Assembly: GCA_965200775.1 (NCBI GenBank)
Contig: OZ241383.1
Span: forward strand, 2,294,001-2,358,000
Reading direction: 5' to 3'
DNA: 64,000 bases
From: Poriferisocius sp965200775
Lineage (GTDB): Bacteria; Actinomycetota; Acidimicrobiia; Acidimicrobiales; Bin134
The position numbers and the translations under genes are program-made. Positions 1-9,446 of this stretch are shown here, piece by piece. Under the pieces are notes generated by a model that was given only the letters and a program-made list of their open reading frames with translations, ran no database searches and was not told the origin of the DNA. Each line of letters starts with the position of its first letter. Positions within the stretch are counted from its first letter, which is position 1.

Positions 1-519
1 CACCACCGCGCTGGTCACCAAGCCGACAACGGCGATCACCCCGAAGAAAGCGAACACCCATCGCCACCCGAACTGCTCGACAATCTGCCCGCCGATGATC
101 AGCCCCAGAGCTGGGGCACCGGACAGGGCCGACTGATACCAGCCGATGGCCCGGGAGCGGCTGGCTATCGGAAAGGCCAGCAGCACCATGGCCGTGCCCG
201 CCGCGGTGGCCGCGCCGTTGGCCACCCCTGCTGCTACCCGGAACCCGATGAGGCTCTCGATGTTCCAGGCAAACCCGCTCAACGGGGTGACCACCGCCAA
301 CATGACGGCCGAGGCCAGGAACACCCGGCGATGGCCGTGAATGTCACCCAGCTTGCCCCCCAGGGCCGTGGACACCCCGGCGGCCAAGATGGCACCTGTC
401 ACCGCCCAACTCGCTGCGTCGGTGCCGGTTTCGAGATCGCGAGCGATGTCGCCAACGGCCACGGCAATCACCGTCAGGCTCATCCCCACCCCGAACTGGA
501 CGGGAACGATGGCCGCCAT
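1..519 (-). CDS. MFS transporter, N-terminal part (runs off the window)
   Basis: The reverse strand reads without a stop from the window edge to an ATG at 519, giving the first 173 residues of a major facilitator superfamily permease. Hydrophobic helices alternate with short loops. The MFS loop 2-3 signature is visible as GGKLGDIHGHRRVF, and a helix-5-like stretch GAPALGLIIGGQI follows. The pattern resembles the 14-helix drug exporter (DHA2) type, but the substrate cannot be told from this part. An in-frame CTG at 567 would add residues ending in a basic YRYR stretch, common just before helix 1, so the true start may lie upstream. The upstream esterase ends at 583, so the two genes are probably co-transcribed. 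Confidence 0.8.
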   Translation of the reverse strand, partial: MAAIVPVQFGVGMSLTVIAVAVGDIARDLETGTDAASWAVTGAILAAGVSTALGGKLGDIHGHRRVFLASAVMLAVVTPLSGFAWNIESLIGFRVAAGVANGAATAAGTAMVLLAFPIASRSRAIGWYQSALSGAPALGLIIGGQIVEQFGWRWVFAFFGVIAVVGLVTSAVV

Positions 520-582
520 GAGGCGGTACCGGTAGCGGTCGTCGTAGCCGACCGCGGCTGGGCTCAGCGGTTCACACCGGGC

Positions 583-1521
583 TCAAGCCGACAGGCCTGC
601 CCTCACGGCGGCGGCCGCCGTTTCCTGGGCTTCGATTGCCACGGGAAGGGCAATGGTCAAGCCGAAAAAACCGTGGAACATGCTGTCGTACCGGTGGATC
701 TCGCACGGTACCCCGGCCTCTTGCAGGCGACGCCCGTAGGCCTCGCCCTCGTCCCTCAGGGGATCGAACTCAGCGGTGATCACACAAGCCGGGGGCAACC
801 CCGACAAGTCGGCGGCCTTGATGGGGGAGGCGTAGGGGTTCTCCAAGTCGGCTTCGACCACGTACTGGCTGCCGAACCACTCCATGGCCTCCTTCGTGAG
901 GAAGTAGCCCTTGGCGTTTTCGGTGTGGGACGGGTAGGCGTCGAGGTCCATGTCGCAGCACGGGTAGATGAGGAGCTGGTGGGCGATTGCCGGGCCTCCC
1001 CGGTCCCGGGCCATCTGCGACACCACCGCGGCCAGGTTGCCCCCGGCGCTGTCGCCTCCCACGCCCAACCGGGCGGTGTCGGCCCCTATGGAAGCTGCGT
1101 TGGCGGCCACCCACTGAGTGGCGGCGTAGCAGTCCTCGGCGGCCGCCGGGAACCTGGCCTCGGGAGCCAGCCGGTAGTCCACCGACACGTAGACCGCGCC
1201 GGTGCGGTTCACCATCTCGCGCACTTGGCCGTCGTGGCTGTCGATGCTGCCGATCACCCATCCGCCGCCGTGGAAGAACACCACCACGGCCAGCAGCTCG
1301 TCGGTAATCCGGGGCCAGTAGATCCTGATGGGCATCTCGGTGCCGTCGGCGCCGGGGATGGTCCGGTCCTCGATGCGGGCCACGTCCTCAACCGGTAATT
1401 CCATCTGCGCCCCGAACCGGGCCCGCACCTCATCTGCGGTCAACGAGGCCACACCTTCGAAGGTGGCGCCGCTCTGCTCCATCATGTCGATTACGGCCTG
1501 TGCAGTGGGATCAAGTGCCAT
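583..1521 (-). CDS. Alpha/beta hydrolase, HSL-type esterase/lipase
   Basis: A 312-residue esterase of the hormone-sensitive-lipase (bacterial family IV) group. The oxyanion-hole motif HGGG is at about 84-87, the nucleophile motif GDSAGG puts Ser at about 158, the acid is Asp253 in EFDPLRDE and His283 lies in MFHGFFG. It should hydrolyse short-chain acyl esters in the cytoplasm. There is no signal peptide. The ATG at 1521 (MALDPTAQ) is preferred over the one at 1566, because family members start close to this point and the extra 15 residues look like leader. It is divergent from the LLM oxidoreductase at 1618, so the 96 bases between should carry both promoters. Confidence 0.9.
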   Translation of the reverse strand: MALDPTAQAVIDMMEQSGATFEGVASLTADEVRARFGAQMELPVEDVARIEDRTIPGADGTEMPIRIYWPRITDELLAVVVFFHGGGWVIGSIDSHDGQVREMVNRTGAVYVSVDYRLAPEARFPAAAEDCYAATQWVAANAASIGADTARLGVGGDSAGGNLAAVVSQMARDRGGPAIAHQLLIYPCCDMDLDAYPSHTENAKGYFLTKEAMEWFGSQYVVEADLENPYASPIKAADLSGLPPACVITAEFDPLRDEGEAYGRRLQEAGVPCEIHRYDSMFHGFFGLTIALPVAIEAQETAAAAVRAGLSA

Positions 1522-1617
1522 GGTCCGCACCCTACCCGAGCCGAATGAGCGGGCAATGGGTCGCACCGTTTACCATCTCCCCGGAAACGCCGCCGACACA
1601 CCAGCAAGGGGAATGGC

Positions 1618-2724
1618 ATGGAGTTCGCAATGTTCTACGAGATTCCGGTGGCCCGGCCCTGGACTCGTGACAGCGAGTACGACGCCTACCAGAACACCAT
1701 CGAGCAGGCCGTTCTGGGCGACAAGATGGGCTTTCACTCGTTCTGGACGGTGGAGCACCACTTCCTCGAGGAGTACTCCCACTGCTCCAATCCCGAGGTG
1801 CTGTACGGCCACATCGCCGCCAAGACCGAGAACATGCGAATCGGCTACGGCGTGAGGCTGCTGCCCAAGCCCTACAACCACCCGGTGCGCACGGCGGAGT
1901 CGGTGGCCGTGCTTGATCTGATCAGCAACGGCCGGGTGGAGTTCGGCACCGGACGCTCCTCGACCCGGGCCGAGCTGGAGGGCTTCAACATCCACCCCAA
2001 CGAAACCCGGGCCCAGTGGGACGAGGCCCTGCGCCACATCGTGGGGTGCTGGACCAACGACGAGTACGAGTTCGAGGGCGACTACTGGTCGATGCCCAAG
2101 CGCCGGGTGCTGCCCAAGCCTCGCCAAGACCCTCACCCTCCCATCTGGGGGGCCACCAGCTCGGTGGGTGGCCACTACGAGATCGGCAAGCGGGGCATTG
2201 GGCTGTGCTCGTTCACCGTCGGCCAACCCCCCGAGGACCTGGCCGAGCGCCTCGAGATGTATCGCAAGGGTCAGGCCGACTGCGACCAGCCGGTTGGTAA
2301 GTTCCGCAACGACCGGGCGGCCACCTTCACCATGGTTCACTGCAACGAGACCAACGAGAAGGCCCGAGCCGCTTCCGAGGAGTCGTTCGTGTGGTACCCC
2401 AAGTACGGCGGCGGGCTCATCGCCTCGGTGGCCGACTACCTGGCCGACCTAGAGGTGGCCGAGCTGGGCTCCTACGAGTACACCGGCGACGCGGCCAAGA
2501 ACCGGGATGAGGGCCTGATGGGCCTGTTGACCATGGACTACATCTGGGATTCGGGTGCAGCGGTTGTGGGCGACCCGGACCGGTGTGTGGAGGTGGCCAA
2601 GCGTTACGAGGCGGTGGGCTGCGACCTATTGTTCTGCCTGCTCAACCCCTACAACATGGCCCACGAGGATGTGATGACCTCCATTGAGTTGATGGGCAAG
2701 TACGTGATCCCCGAGTTCAAGTAA
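1618..2724 (+). CDS. LLM-class flavin-dependent oxidoreductase
   Basis: A 368-residue member of the bacterial luciferase-like monooxygenase superfamily (TIM barrel binding FMN or F420). Family landmarks are the N-terminal EHHFLEEYSH stretch, RLLPKPYNHPVR, the VEFGTGRSS turn and the late barrel segment with GDPDRC. The start ATG follows AAGGGGAA. Its substrate is unknown. A second, divergent LLM gene starts 55 bases downstream, so the pair probably forms one operon for oxygenation or reduction of an organic substrate. Whether the cofactor is FMN or F420 cannot be decided from sequence alone. Confidence 0.88.
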   Translation: MEFAMFYEIPVARPWTRDSEYDAYQNTIEQAVLGDKMGFHSFWTVEHHFLEEYSHCSNPEVLYGHIAAKTENMRIGYGVRLLPKPYNHPVRTAESVAVLDLISNGRVEFGTGRSSTRAELEGFNIHPNETRAQWDEALRHIVGCWTNDEYEFEGDYWSMPKRRVLPKPRQDPHPPIWGATSSVGGHYEIGKRGIGLCSFTVGQPPEDLAERLEMYRKGQADCDQPVGKFRNDRAATFTMVHCNETNEKARAASEESFVWYPKYGGGLIASVADYLADLEVAELGSYEYTGDAAKNRDEGLMGLLTMDYIWDSGAAVVGDPDRCVEVAKRYEAVGCDLLFCLLNPYNMAHEDVMTSIELMGKYVIPEFK

Positions 2725-2779
2725 TACGTCCGGGCCCGGCCCATTCGGCCGGCCCACGAGTTTCCGGAGGCTGACCGAC

Positions 2780-3754
2780 ATGGCTCTGCTCAACATCCGC
2801 TACGACTTCCGATGCCCCGACATCTGCCCGGTGCCAGTGGAGGACCTGTACCACGCCGCCATCGAGCAGGTGGTGTGGGCGGAGAAGAACGGGTTCGTGT
2901 CGGTGACCCTGTCCGAGCACCACGGCTCCGACGACGGGTACCTGCCCTCGTTGGTAGCACTGGCCTCGGCCATCGCCGCTCGCACCGAGACCATCCACAT
3001 CATGCTGGCCGCGCTCATCGCTCCCATGCACGATCCGCTGCGGATCGCCGAGGACTTGGCTGTGCTCGACCGGATCAGCCGGGGCCGAGTAAGCGTGGTG
3101 GTGGCCGGCGGATACGTGCCGTCTGAGTTCGAGATGTTCGGGCACCGGACCCAGGATCGAGTACACCTCACGGTGGAGATGGTCGAGACCCTCAAGGCAG
3201 CGTGGACCGGCGAACCGTTCGAGTTCCGGGGCCGTACCGTTCGGGTCACCCCCACCCCCTACCAGAACCCCCGGCCGGCCATCTGGCTGGGGGGCAGTGG
3301 GGAGAAGGCTGCCCGGCGAGCCGCTCGCATCGCCGACGGATTCCTGCCCACCATGCCCGAGTTCTGGGACTTCTACCGCAATGAGGTGATCCAGTCGGGA
3401 AGGCCCGACCCCGGTCCGGCCACCTCGGGCGGAGTTGGGTACCTGCACATCACCCACGATCCCGACGCCACGTGGGCAGAGGTCGCCCCCCACGCCCTGC
3501 ACGAGATGAACGCCTACGGGCAGTGGGCCGCCGAGTCGGGGGCCGCTACCGGCTACGAACCGGTTTCGGACGCCGACGTGCTCCGGGCCATGGGAATGCA
3601 TCAGCTTCTCACCCCGGCCGAGGCCATCGAGATGATCCGGGGCATGGGCGACCTCGACGCGGTCATGTTCCACCCCCTCATGGGCGGTCTAAACCCCGAC
3701 CTTGCCTGGGACAACCTCCGTACCTTCGAGTCCGAGGTGCTCCCCTACCTCTGA
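2780..3754 (+). CDS. LLM-class flavin-dependent oxidoreductase
   Basis: A 324-residue luciferase-like oxidoreductase. It has the N-terminal SEHHGSDDGYLPS segment, a RVSVVVAGGYVP strand-loop and the IWLGGSGEKAARRAA motif seen in F420- or FMN-dependent LLM enzymes. The ATG lies 13 bases after GGAGG in the leader, so a slightly long spacing. It follows the previous LLM gene by 55 bases on the same strand and is shorter, as is usual for this subgroup. The two are distant paralogues rather than a recent duplication. It converges on the sulfotransferase gene that ends at 3802. Confidence 0.88.
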   Translation: MALLNIRYDFRCPDICPVPVEDLYHAAIEQVVWAEKNGFVSVTLSEHHGSDDGYLPSLVALASAIAARTETIHIMLAALIAPMHDPLRIAEDLAVLDRISRGRVSVVVAGGYVPSEFEMFGHRTQDRVHLTVEMVETLKAAWTGEPFEFRGRTVRVTPTPYQNPRPAIWLGGSGEKAARRAARIADGFLPTMPEFWDFYRNEVIQSGRPDPGPATSGGVGYLHITHDPDATWAEVAPHALHEMNAYGQWAAESGAATGYEPVSDADVLRAMGMHQLLTPAEAIEMIRGMGDLDAVMFHPLMGGLNPDLAWDNLRTFESEVLPYL

Positions 3755-3801
3755 CATTCGACCCCACTTGGCGACCGGCCAAAGCTCGGGGTCAGCCTTG
3801 A

Positions 3802-5073
3802 TCAGCCTGCAACCTCGGCGGGAACCTGGAAGTGGGCGGTGTAATCGGCAAACTGTTCCCGCACGTCGTCTACCGACAAGTCGAATTGATCAAGGGTGTA
3901 GCGGTGGCGCCCGTAGCGGTCCTGGGGGTTCTCCTGCATCCACGCCGCCATCAGCTTGCGGGCCAGATCGTCGAGTTCCATGCCGAAGTGGCGGTATATG
4001 CGCTCCACCGAGCCGACCGGGTCGTCCATCAGCTCGGCGTACTGGAGATCGAACACCGTGTCGCTCGACCCCCGCTCCCTACGGACACGGCGACCGGCGG
4101 AAACGGCGTGAATGCACTTGTCCCGCCAGTTGCGGGCCACGGCGGAGGGGTCAACTTCGTCGCTGTTCACCTGGTGCAGCGTGGCGTTGAGGCTGGCCAA
4201 CGACCCCACCACCTTTAGCGGATCTCGGTGGGTCCACACCACCCTGGCGTCGGGGTACACCGCGTAGAGAGCGTCCAAGTGCCAGAGGTGACCGGGTGTC
4301 TTCAGCGCCCAACGGGTGGTGGGGATGGTTGACTGCATCACCTGTAGGCACAGCCGGTGGTACTCGTAGGCCGGCACCATGTCGCAGGTCTCGAACCACG
4401 ACCCATAGGAATCGAACGAGCCCTGGGTCTCGAAGTGGACCGACTTGAACTCGCCACCCAGAATCGGCACGCACTCGGTGGGCAGGGTGGCCGCCATCGG
4501 GTGCATGGCCTGGACGTTGGGGGCCAGCTTGGCCAGCTTGCTCGAGCCCTCGGCGGAAGCGGCGAGGCGGGGGTCTTCCCAGCGGCTCGACAGCGTGGGC
4601 GGCGGGGCCACCGACGAGGCCTCCCACCCCAGGATCGACCGGTTCTGGGGATCCAGATCCAGTAGGTTGCTCAGCAAGGTGGTGCCGGTACGAGGCAAGC
4701 CGCAAACCACGATTGGCGCTGTGACCTGCTCGCTGGTCACCTCAGGGTGGCGATTGGACCAGTCCACCACCCGAAGCCGTGTCTGCAACGTGTCATTGAT
4801 GATCGACTGCATCACCAGGAGGCCCAACTGGCTCAGCCTTCCCTCGGAGTTGGCCGAATCCACCAGGATTTCCAGCCCCTCCCGCCAGCCGTCGCCCCCA
4901 AAGTCGTCGAGCTTGGCCGACTCCTTTGCCTTGTTCACCAGGGCATCAGCGTCCAACTGCCCGAAGCGAGGACGGACACGGCGTACCGCGCGGCCAAACC
5001 CGTTCAAGGCCCTCACCGGCAGAGGGAAAGACGCCCCGTCGGTGGCCCGCACATCCCGCGTGGGTTCAGTCAT
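3802..5073 (-). CDS. Sulfotransferase family protein
   Basis: A 423-residue PAPS-dependent sulfotransferase-like protein. The 5'-phosphosulfate loop is clear as GLPRTGTTLLSNLL near residues 125-138. The 3'-phosphate binding region appears around 270-290 as WTHRDPLKVVGSL, with the conserved Arg and Ser. This subgroup (Sulfotransfer_3-like, about 400 residues with a helical N-terminal extension) is abundant in actinobacteria with rich lipid metabolism. The acceptor is unknown. The gene lies downstream of an acyl-CoA dehydrogenase on the same strand with 37 bases between, consistent with one transcript. Confidence 0.85.
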   Translation of the reverse strand: MTEPTRDVRATDGASFPLPVRALNGFGRAVRRVRPRFGQLDADALVNKAKESAKLDDFGGDGWREGLEILVDSANSEGRLSQLGLLVMQSIINDTLQTRLRVVDWSNRHPEVTSEQVTAPIVVCGLPRTGTTLLSNLLDLDPQNRSILGWEASSVAPPPTLSSRWEDPRLAASAEGSSKLAKLAPNVQAMHPMAATLPTECVPILGGEFKSVHFETQGSFDSYGSWFETCDMVPAYEYHRLCLQVMQSTIPTTRWALKTPGHLWHLDALYAVYPDARVVWTHRDPLKVVGSLASLNATLHQVNSDEVDPSAVARNWRDKCIHAVSAGRRVRRERGSSDTVFDLQYAELMDDPVGSVERIYRHFGMELDDLARKLMAAWMQENPQDRYGRHRYTLDQFDLSVDDVREQFADYTAHFQVPAEVAG

Positions 5074-5110
5074 GCCAGCGTAGGGTAACCCCTCGACATC
5101 TCAGGGCAAC

Positions 5111-6199
5111 TCAAACCCTTCCGTCGGCCAGGGCGTCCCCGATGTGCAGGAGCTGAGCGGTCGCCCCGCCCAAGGACAGCTCCAAGTGCTTGGCCCACAC
5201 GTAGTAGCGCCACAGCGGGTAGTCCCGGTCCACCCCCATCCCGCCGTGGAGATGCTGGGCGGCGTTGGCCACCCGCTGCCCTCCGTCGGCGGCCCAGTAC
5301 TTGGCCACGGCCACCTCGGTGGCAGCCTCCAGGCCCTGGTCGAGGCGCCAACAGGCTTGCAGGGCAGTGAGCCGGATTGCCTCGGTATCGATGTAGGCAT
5401 CACCTACCCGCTGGCCCACCGCCTGAAAGGTGGCAATCGGCCTGCCGAACTGCTCCCGCTCGCCGGTGTACGCCGCGGTAAGCCGCAGGGCTTCGCTCAC
5501 CACTCCCACCGCCACCGCGCACAGCGCCGCCGTACACCGCTGCACAAGCCATTCCACCGGGCCCGGGCCCTCGCCCAGACGTTCTGCGGGTACGCCATTG
5601 AGTGTCAACTGCCCTTCGGGTAAGCCAGATGTGGTCTCCTGCGGCACCACCTCGACCCCCGGGCCGCTCGTGCCCACCAGGAACAGGCTGACGCCATCGC
5701 CGGTCGATGCGGGAACAAGAAGGATGTCAGCCTGTTCGGCGAGGGGAACCATCTCTTTCGTCCCGTTCAACGTCCAGCCACCGCTCCCGTCTGCTGATGC
5801 CGCCGTCAACGGGTCGTTCAGGTCACGGCCTGGTTCCACCAGCGCCGGTGTGGCCAGCACCGATCCCTCGACCAACTTGGACAGGGTGCCGTGTTGAGGA
5901 CTGAACTCGGCCACCGCCACGGCCGCCACCGGAGCCAGGAAGGGCACACGGGCGGTGGTCCGGCCCACCTCCTCCAGCATCATGCAGGTGGCCAGAAACC
6001 CCAGACCACCTCCGCCGCAATCCTCGGGCAACGAGACACAGGTCAAGCCGGCCTCACTCAGCGCCCGCCACGCCTGCTCATCCAGGGCCACGCCATCAGC
6101 CTCAAGCTGCTTGTGCCGCTCGGGAGTCGATAGGTCGCCCAGGATCTGCCTGCTCAGATCGGCTACCGCTTGCTCTTGCTCCGGCAGGGAGAAATCCAC
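5111..6199 (-). CDS. Acyl-CoA dehydrogenase family protein
   Basis: A 362-residue flavoprotein with the acyl-CoA dehydrogenase order: N-terminal helices (PEDCGGGGLGFLA), a middle beta domain, and a C-terminal helical domain with REQFGRPIATFQAVGQ and AAQHLHGGMGVDRDYPLWRY. The usual catalytic Glu region is poorly conserved, as in many actinobacterial paralogues that form heteromers. I chose the GTG at 6199 (VDFSLPEQEQ), because that is where family members begin and longer versions carry non-homologous residues. The gene is divergent from the glutaminyl cyclase gene at 6247 with only 47 bases between. Confidence 0.85.
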   Translation of the reverse strand: MDFSLPEQEQAVADLSRQILGDLSTPERHKQLEADGVALDEQAWRALSEAGLTCVSLPEDCGGGGLGFLATCMMLEEVGRTTARVPFLAPVAAVAVAEFSPQHGTLSKLVEGSVLATPALVEPGRDLNDPLTAASADGSGGWTLNGTKEMVPLAEQADILLVPASTGDGVSLFLVGTSGPGVEVVPQETTSGLPEGQLTLNGVPAERLGEGPGPVEWLVQRCTAALCAVAVGVVSEALRLTAAYTGEREQFGRPIATFQAVGQRVGDAYIDTEAIRLTALQACWRLDQGLEAATEVAVAKYWAADGGQRVANAAQHLHGGMGVDRDYPLWRYYVWAKHLELSLGGATAQLLHIGDALADGRV

Positions 6200-6246
6200 C
6201 GGCCAAGTGTGGCACTCCTCTGTGTGGGGGGCGTACTTGGGCCAAA

Positions 6247-7380
6247 ATGACGGCTCTGTTGGGTTCTCGCTCTTTTTGGACAGCGTTGATGATGTTGGCG
6301 GTGGCCATCGCTGCGGCCTGTGGTACCGACTCGTCACCTTCCGCCACGCCATCGGTAACGGCCACGCCGACAAACACCGTGGTTGTCGCCCAGCAGACTC
6401 CCTTGGAGCCAACCCCGCACGAACCGTCCCCTACTGAACCGTCTCCCACGCAAGCGCCTCCCGCTCGGTCGACAAACCCGGAACCCACCGAGCATCCAAC
6501 GGCGAGCGCAACCGAACCAGCAAACCTCCCAACCCCCGAGGAGATTGCCGCCACGCCCACTGCTACCCAGCCGGCACCCACCCCTACTGTCACGCCCGAA
6601 CCGATCACCCCCGATCCTGTCCCCACCGTCACACTTGAACCCACCGCCACCACTGAGGCCCCGTCTCGCTCAGGGCCGACAACACTGACCTACCAGGTGC
6701 TGGCCACCCATCCCCACGACCCCGAGGCATTCACCCAAGGGCTGCTGTGGTCCAACGGCCAGGTTTTCGAGAGCACCGGGCTGCGGGGCCAGTCGGTGTT
6801 GCGGACCGTCGACCTCCCAACCGGTGAGGTTGTCCGGGAGACCTCCGCTCTGCCCCAACATTTCGGGGAGGGCCTGGCCTTGGTGAACGACCAACTTGTC
6901 TGGCTGACCTGGCAGTCGGAAACCGCCGGGGTGTACGACCGGGACACTCTTGAGCAAACCGGCAGCTTCACATATGCCGGTGAGGGTTGGGGATTGTGCC
7001 ACGACGGCACCCGACTGGTGATGAGCAACGGGTCGAACACCCTCACCTTCCGCCACCCCGAGACTTTCGAGGTGCTGGGGTCGGTTCGGGTTTACGACGT
7101 CGACGGCAGCCCGGTCAACCGGCTCAACGAGCTGGAGTGCGTGGACGACGATGTGTGGGCCAACGTGTGGCTCACAGACCGGATCGTGGTGATCGATCCG
7201 GCAACAGGCGCGGTGGTGGCTGAGGCCGACATGGGCGGCATCATCAGCCCCCACCCGACTGGTACCGACGGCAACAATGTCCTCAACGGCATCGCCTACC
7301 GGCCCGACACCGCTACTTTTCTGATCACCGGCAAGCGCTGGCCCACCCTGTTCGAGGTGCGCTTTGAACCCCTGCCCTGA
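6247..7380 (+). CDS. Glutaminyl-peptide cyclotransferase-like lipoprotein
   Basis: A 377-residue exported protein. The N-terminus has a signal sequence ending in a lipobox-like AIAAAC around residue 25, then roughly 100 residues rich in Pro, Thr and Glu that act as a spacer from the membrane. From about residue 138 comes a beta-propeller of the plant/bacterial glutamine cyclotransferase family: QVLATHPHDPEAFTQGLLW, ESTGLRGQS, LNELECVDDDVWAN and TGKRWPTLFEV. Such enzymes form N-terminal pyroglutamate. The 3' end of this gene is partly repeated just downstream (see the 61-bp duplication). Confidence 0.85.
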   Translation: MTALLGSRSFWTALMMLAVAIAAACGTDSSPSATPSVTATPTNTVVVAQQTPLEPTPHEPSPTEPSPTQAPPARSTNPEPTEHPTASATEPANLPTPEEIAATPTATQPAPTPTVTPEPITPDPVPTVTLEPTATTEAPSRSGPTTLTYQVLATHPHDPEAFTQGLLWSNGQVFESTGLRGQSVLRTVDLPTGEVVRETSALPQHFGEGLALVNDQLVWLTWQSETAGVYDRDTLEQTGSFTYAGEGWGLCHDGTRLVMSNGSNTLTFRHPETFEVLGSVRVYDVDGSPVNRLNELECVDDDVWANVWLTDRIVVIDPATGAVVAEADMGGIISPHPTGTDGNNVLNGIAYRPDTATFLITGKRWPTLFEVRFEPLP

Positions 7381-7441
7381 ACAACCGCTGGTAAAGCGCT
7401 GGCCCACCATGTTCGAGGTGCGCTTTGAACCCCTGCGCTGA
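7333..7441 (+). repeat. 61-bp tandem duplication of the cyclotransferase 3' end
   Basis: The last 48 bases of the cyclotransferase gene (7333-7380) recur at 7394-7441 with two mismatches, an offset of 61 bases. The second copy ends with its own TGA and lies between the gene and the DUF429 gene. An ATG in copy two (7409) opens a short frame encoding the same C-terminal residues, FEVRFEPL. It looks like an ordinary slippage or unequal-exchange duplication at a gene end. Confidence 0.9.
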
Positions 7442-7448
7442 GCCACCA

Positions 7449-8153
7449 TTGGTTGGCGGGGTAGACGCGGCCAAGGGAGGGTGGGTCATGGCCACCACCG
7501 GCTTGGCTTCGGGATCGCCGGTGGCGTTTTCGGTGTGGACATCGTTCGCCGATGTGTGGGACGAAGCCCGCCGCCAAGAGCTGCTGGCCGTGGGTGTGGA
7601 CATGCCCATAGGACTGCCCAGCCGAGATCTGCGCCGCTCGGACATTGAGGCCCGAGCCCTGCTGGGCCCCCGGCGAGCCTCGCTGTTCTGGACCCCGCCG
7701 CTGGCAACCCTCGGGGCTATCGACCACGCCGAGGCCAACGAACTGTGCCGCCGCCACACAGGGCGGGGGTTGTCGGCCCAGGCCTTCAACCTGCTGGCCA
7801 AGGTTAGAGAGGTACGAGCCGTGCTGACCCCCGAAGACCTAGCCCGTACCGCTTGCCCCCGAGCCGGCGAGGTTCACCCCGAGACCAGCTTCGCGGTGCT
7901 GGCCGGCCGGCCCATGGAGACCACCAAGCGGCAACAGCCGGGTATGGCCGAGCGGTTGGGGGTGTTGGTGCCGGAGTTCGCCCACATCGTGGAGGCTTCA
8001 GTGCTGACCCGGGTCCCCGGTGCGGCGCTCGACGATCTGTTGGACTCGGCTGCCGCTGCATGGACCGCTCGACGAGTCGCCAATGGAGCCGCATCGCACC
8101 TGGGGCAGGACGAGATCGACGAAACCGGCTACCCCATGTCGATCCTGGCCTGA
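7449..8153 (+). CDS. DUF429 domain protein
   Basis: A 234-residue protein of the DUF429 family, a predicted RNase H-fold nuclease-like group. The hallmark N-terminus VGGVDAAKGGWV is present, as are VGVDMPIGLPS, the RRASLFWTPP segment and a conserved HPETSFAVLAG. A TTG at 7449 places the start just ahead of the VGVD motif. An ATG at 7488 would delete the motif and is rejected, while a TTG at 7425 would take in the duplicated upstream segment. The biochemical role is unproven. It is single and monocistronic as far as can be seen. Confidence 0.8.
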   Translation: MVGGVDAAKGGWVMATTGLASGSPVAFSVWTSFADVWDEARRQELLAVGVDMPIGLPSRDLRRSDIEARALLGPRRASLFWTPPLATLGAIDHAEANELCRRHTGRGLSAQAFNLLAKVREVRAVLTPEDLARTACPRAGEVHPETSFAVLAGRPMETTKRQQPGMAERLGVLVPEFAHIVEASVLTRVPGAALDDLLDSAAAAWTARRVANGAASHLGQDEIDETGYPMSILA

Positions 8154-8224
8154 GTTATCCGACCCGGCATGAACTGCCCTAGCTTGAGCAACCCCGGCCT
8201 GAGCTGTCCGGACGAGTCGGTTCG

Positions 8225-9247
8225 CTAGAGCAGCTCGTTATAGCCCGGAGTCTCCCGGTAGTGGGTCTTGAGATACACCTTGGCCTCGGGTAGTCCCTGG
8301 AAGCGGCCATGGCTCCAGCGCACTTCCACATGACCGTCAACGTGTACGGGGGCATCGTCGGCTCTCAAGATCAGGTCGCCCCGCCACCGGACCACCGGCT
8401 GCGCTCGCACCTCGGGCCACACATCAAGCGACTTGAATGCGTACCTCTGCCTGAAGTCCCAAGGGGTGTCCACCCGGTAGCGCACCGATCGGTGACGGCG
8501 GTCGGTGCCCAGCACGAAGTACGGCGCGGCCTGGAGCCGGAGTAAGCGCCACAGCGCTTCCTCCCGGTCGGCCAAGCGTGACCCCAGCGCCGACAGCCAC
8601 TGCTCGGCGGAGGCCCGAGCCACCTCCACCGAGAACCAGTGAGCGGCCTCGGCCACGGGCTCGGGCCAGCGGCGGGCCAGGGGCTTCTTCAACCGCTTGT
8701 GCTGGTCGACGCTCAGATCGGTCACCTTCGGAGGCAGATCGTCGAAGCCATCCTCCTGATCGACCAGATACTGCCGGGTGGCCTCGTAGAGCGCCTGGTA
8801 CTCGGTGGGGGCCACCTTCAAGTACCAGTCCCCGGCCTCCCGGCGCCTCGTGGCGAGCAACCGCTCGAAAAGGTGAGCGGGTGACACGTTGTGCAGCAAC
8901 CTCGACCCGTACTTGCAGCTCACCAAGTACACGTGATCCACCCGCAGATCAGCCGGAATCTGCTCATAGGAGGGAGCCTGGTGGGCCCCCTTCCACTCCA
9001 CCCGCATCGGCTTTCGGCCGCGAAGCCCACTTTCGGCGGCCGCGAAGGCCACCCCGTTGGCCCAGGCCTCCTCGAATTGCGCCTCGTATCGCCCCTGGGC
9101 CCGTGCATCGATCAACCTGTCGTACTGCTGGGCTTCCACCCCCACCATTGCCTCGGGACAGGCAGCCAGCGCTTCGTCCACCGACCCCATGCCGAGCATC
9201 CCCAGCCCGGTGGTGATCTCGGTGATCTCGGTACGGAGCGAAGCCAT
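8225..9247 (-). CDS. Conserved hypothetical protein, unrecognised
   Basis: A 340-residue soluble protein I cannot place. Visible features are an acidic N-terminus (SVDEALAACPEAMVGVEAQQYDRL), a central segment RVEWKGAHQAPSYEQIP followed by DHVYLVSCKYGSRLLHN, and a C-terminal beta-rich part with KVYLKTHYRETPGY. The central VEWKG and LVSCK strands spaced by loops could be a degenerate PD-(D/E)xK-type nuclease core, but the acidic residue usually preceding the Lys is Ser-Cys here, so this is only a suggestion. It has no membrane segments. It is divergent from carD with about 240 bases between. Confidence 0.6.
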   Translation of the reverse strand: MASLRTEITEITTGLGMLGMGSVDEALAACPEAMVGVEAQQYDRLIDARAQGRYEAQFEEAWANGVAFAAAESGLRGRKPMRVEWKGAHQAPSYEQIPADLRVDHVYLVSCKYGSRLLHNVSPAHLFERLLATRRREAGDWYLKVAPTEYQALYEATRQYLVDQEDGFDDLPPKVTDLSVDQHKRLKKPLARRWPEPVAEAAHWFSVEVARASAEQWLSALGSRLADREEALWRLLRLQAAPYFVLGTDRRHRSVRYRVDTPWDFRQRYAFKSLDVWPEVRAQPVVRWRGDLILRADDAPVHVDGHVEVRWSHGRFQGLPEAKVYLKTHYRETPGYNELL

Positions 9248-9446
9248 CTGCGCCCATCTTCCACCACCACCGGCCCGCCTTCAACGCCGACCTTCCCCTT
9301 TCGTCAGGAGATCAGCACGGTGTGAGGGTGGTCGAGATCTAGGTCACCCGGTCGCCGGCGGATTCGGGGAGGGCATCCGGTGCCGAGAGGTCTGGCGGGT
9401 AACCGTCCCCGCAAGATGCGAAACCGGTCCCGGCGGTGGCATCCTT

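Noticed and set aside
331..1398. A long forward frame opposite the esterase
   Set aside because: It is an antisense shadow of a clear gene, with low-complexity His/Pro/Gly composition and no motifs.
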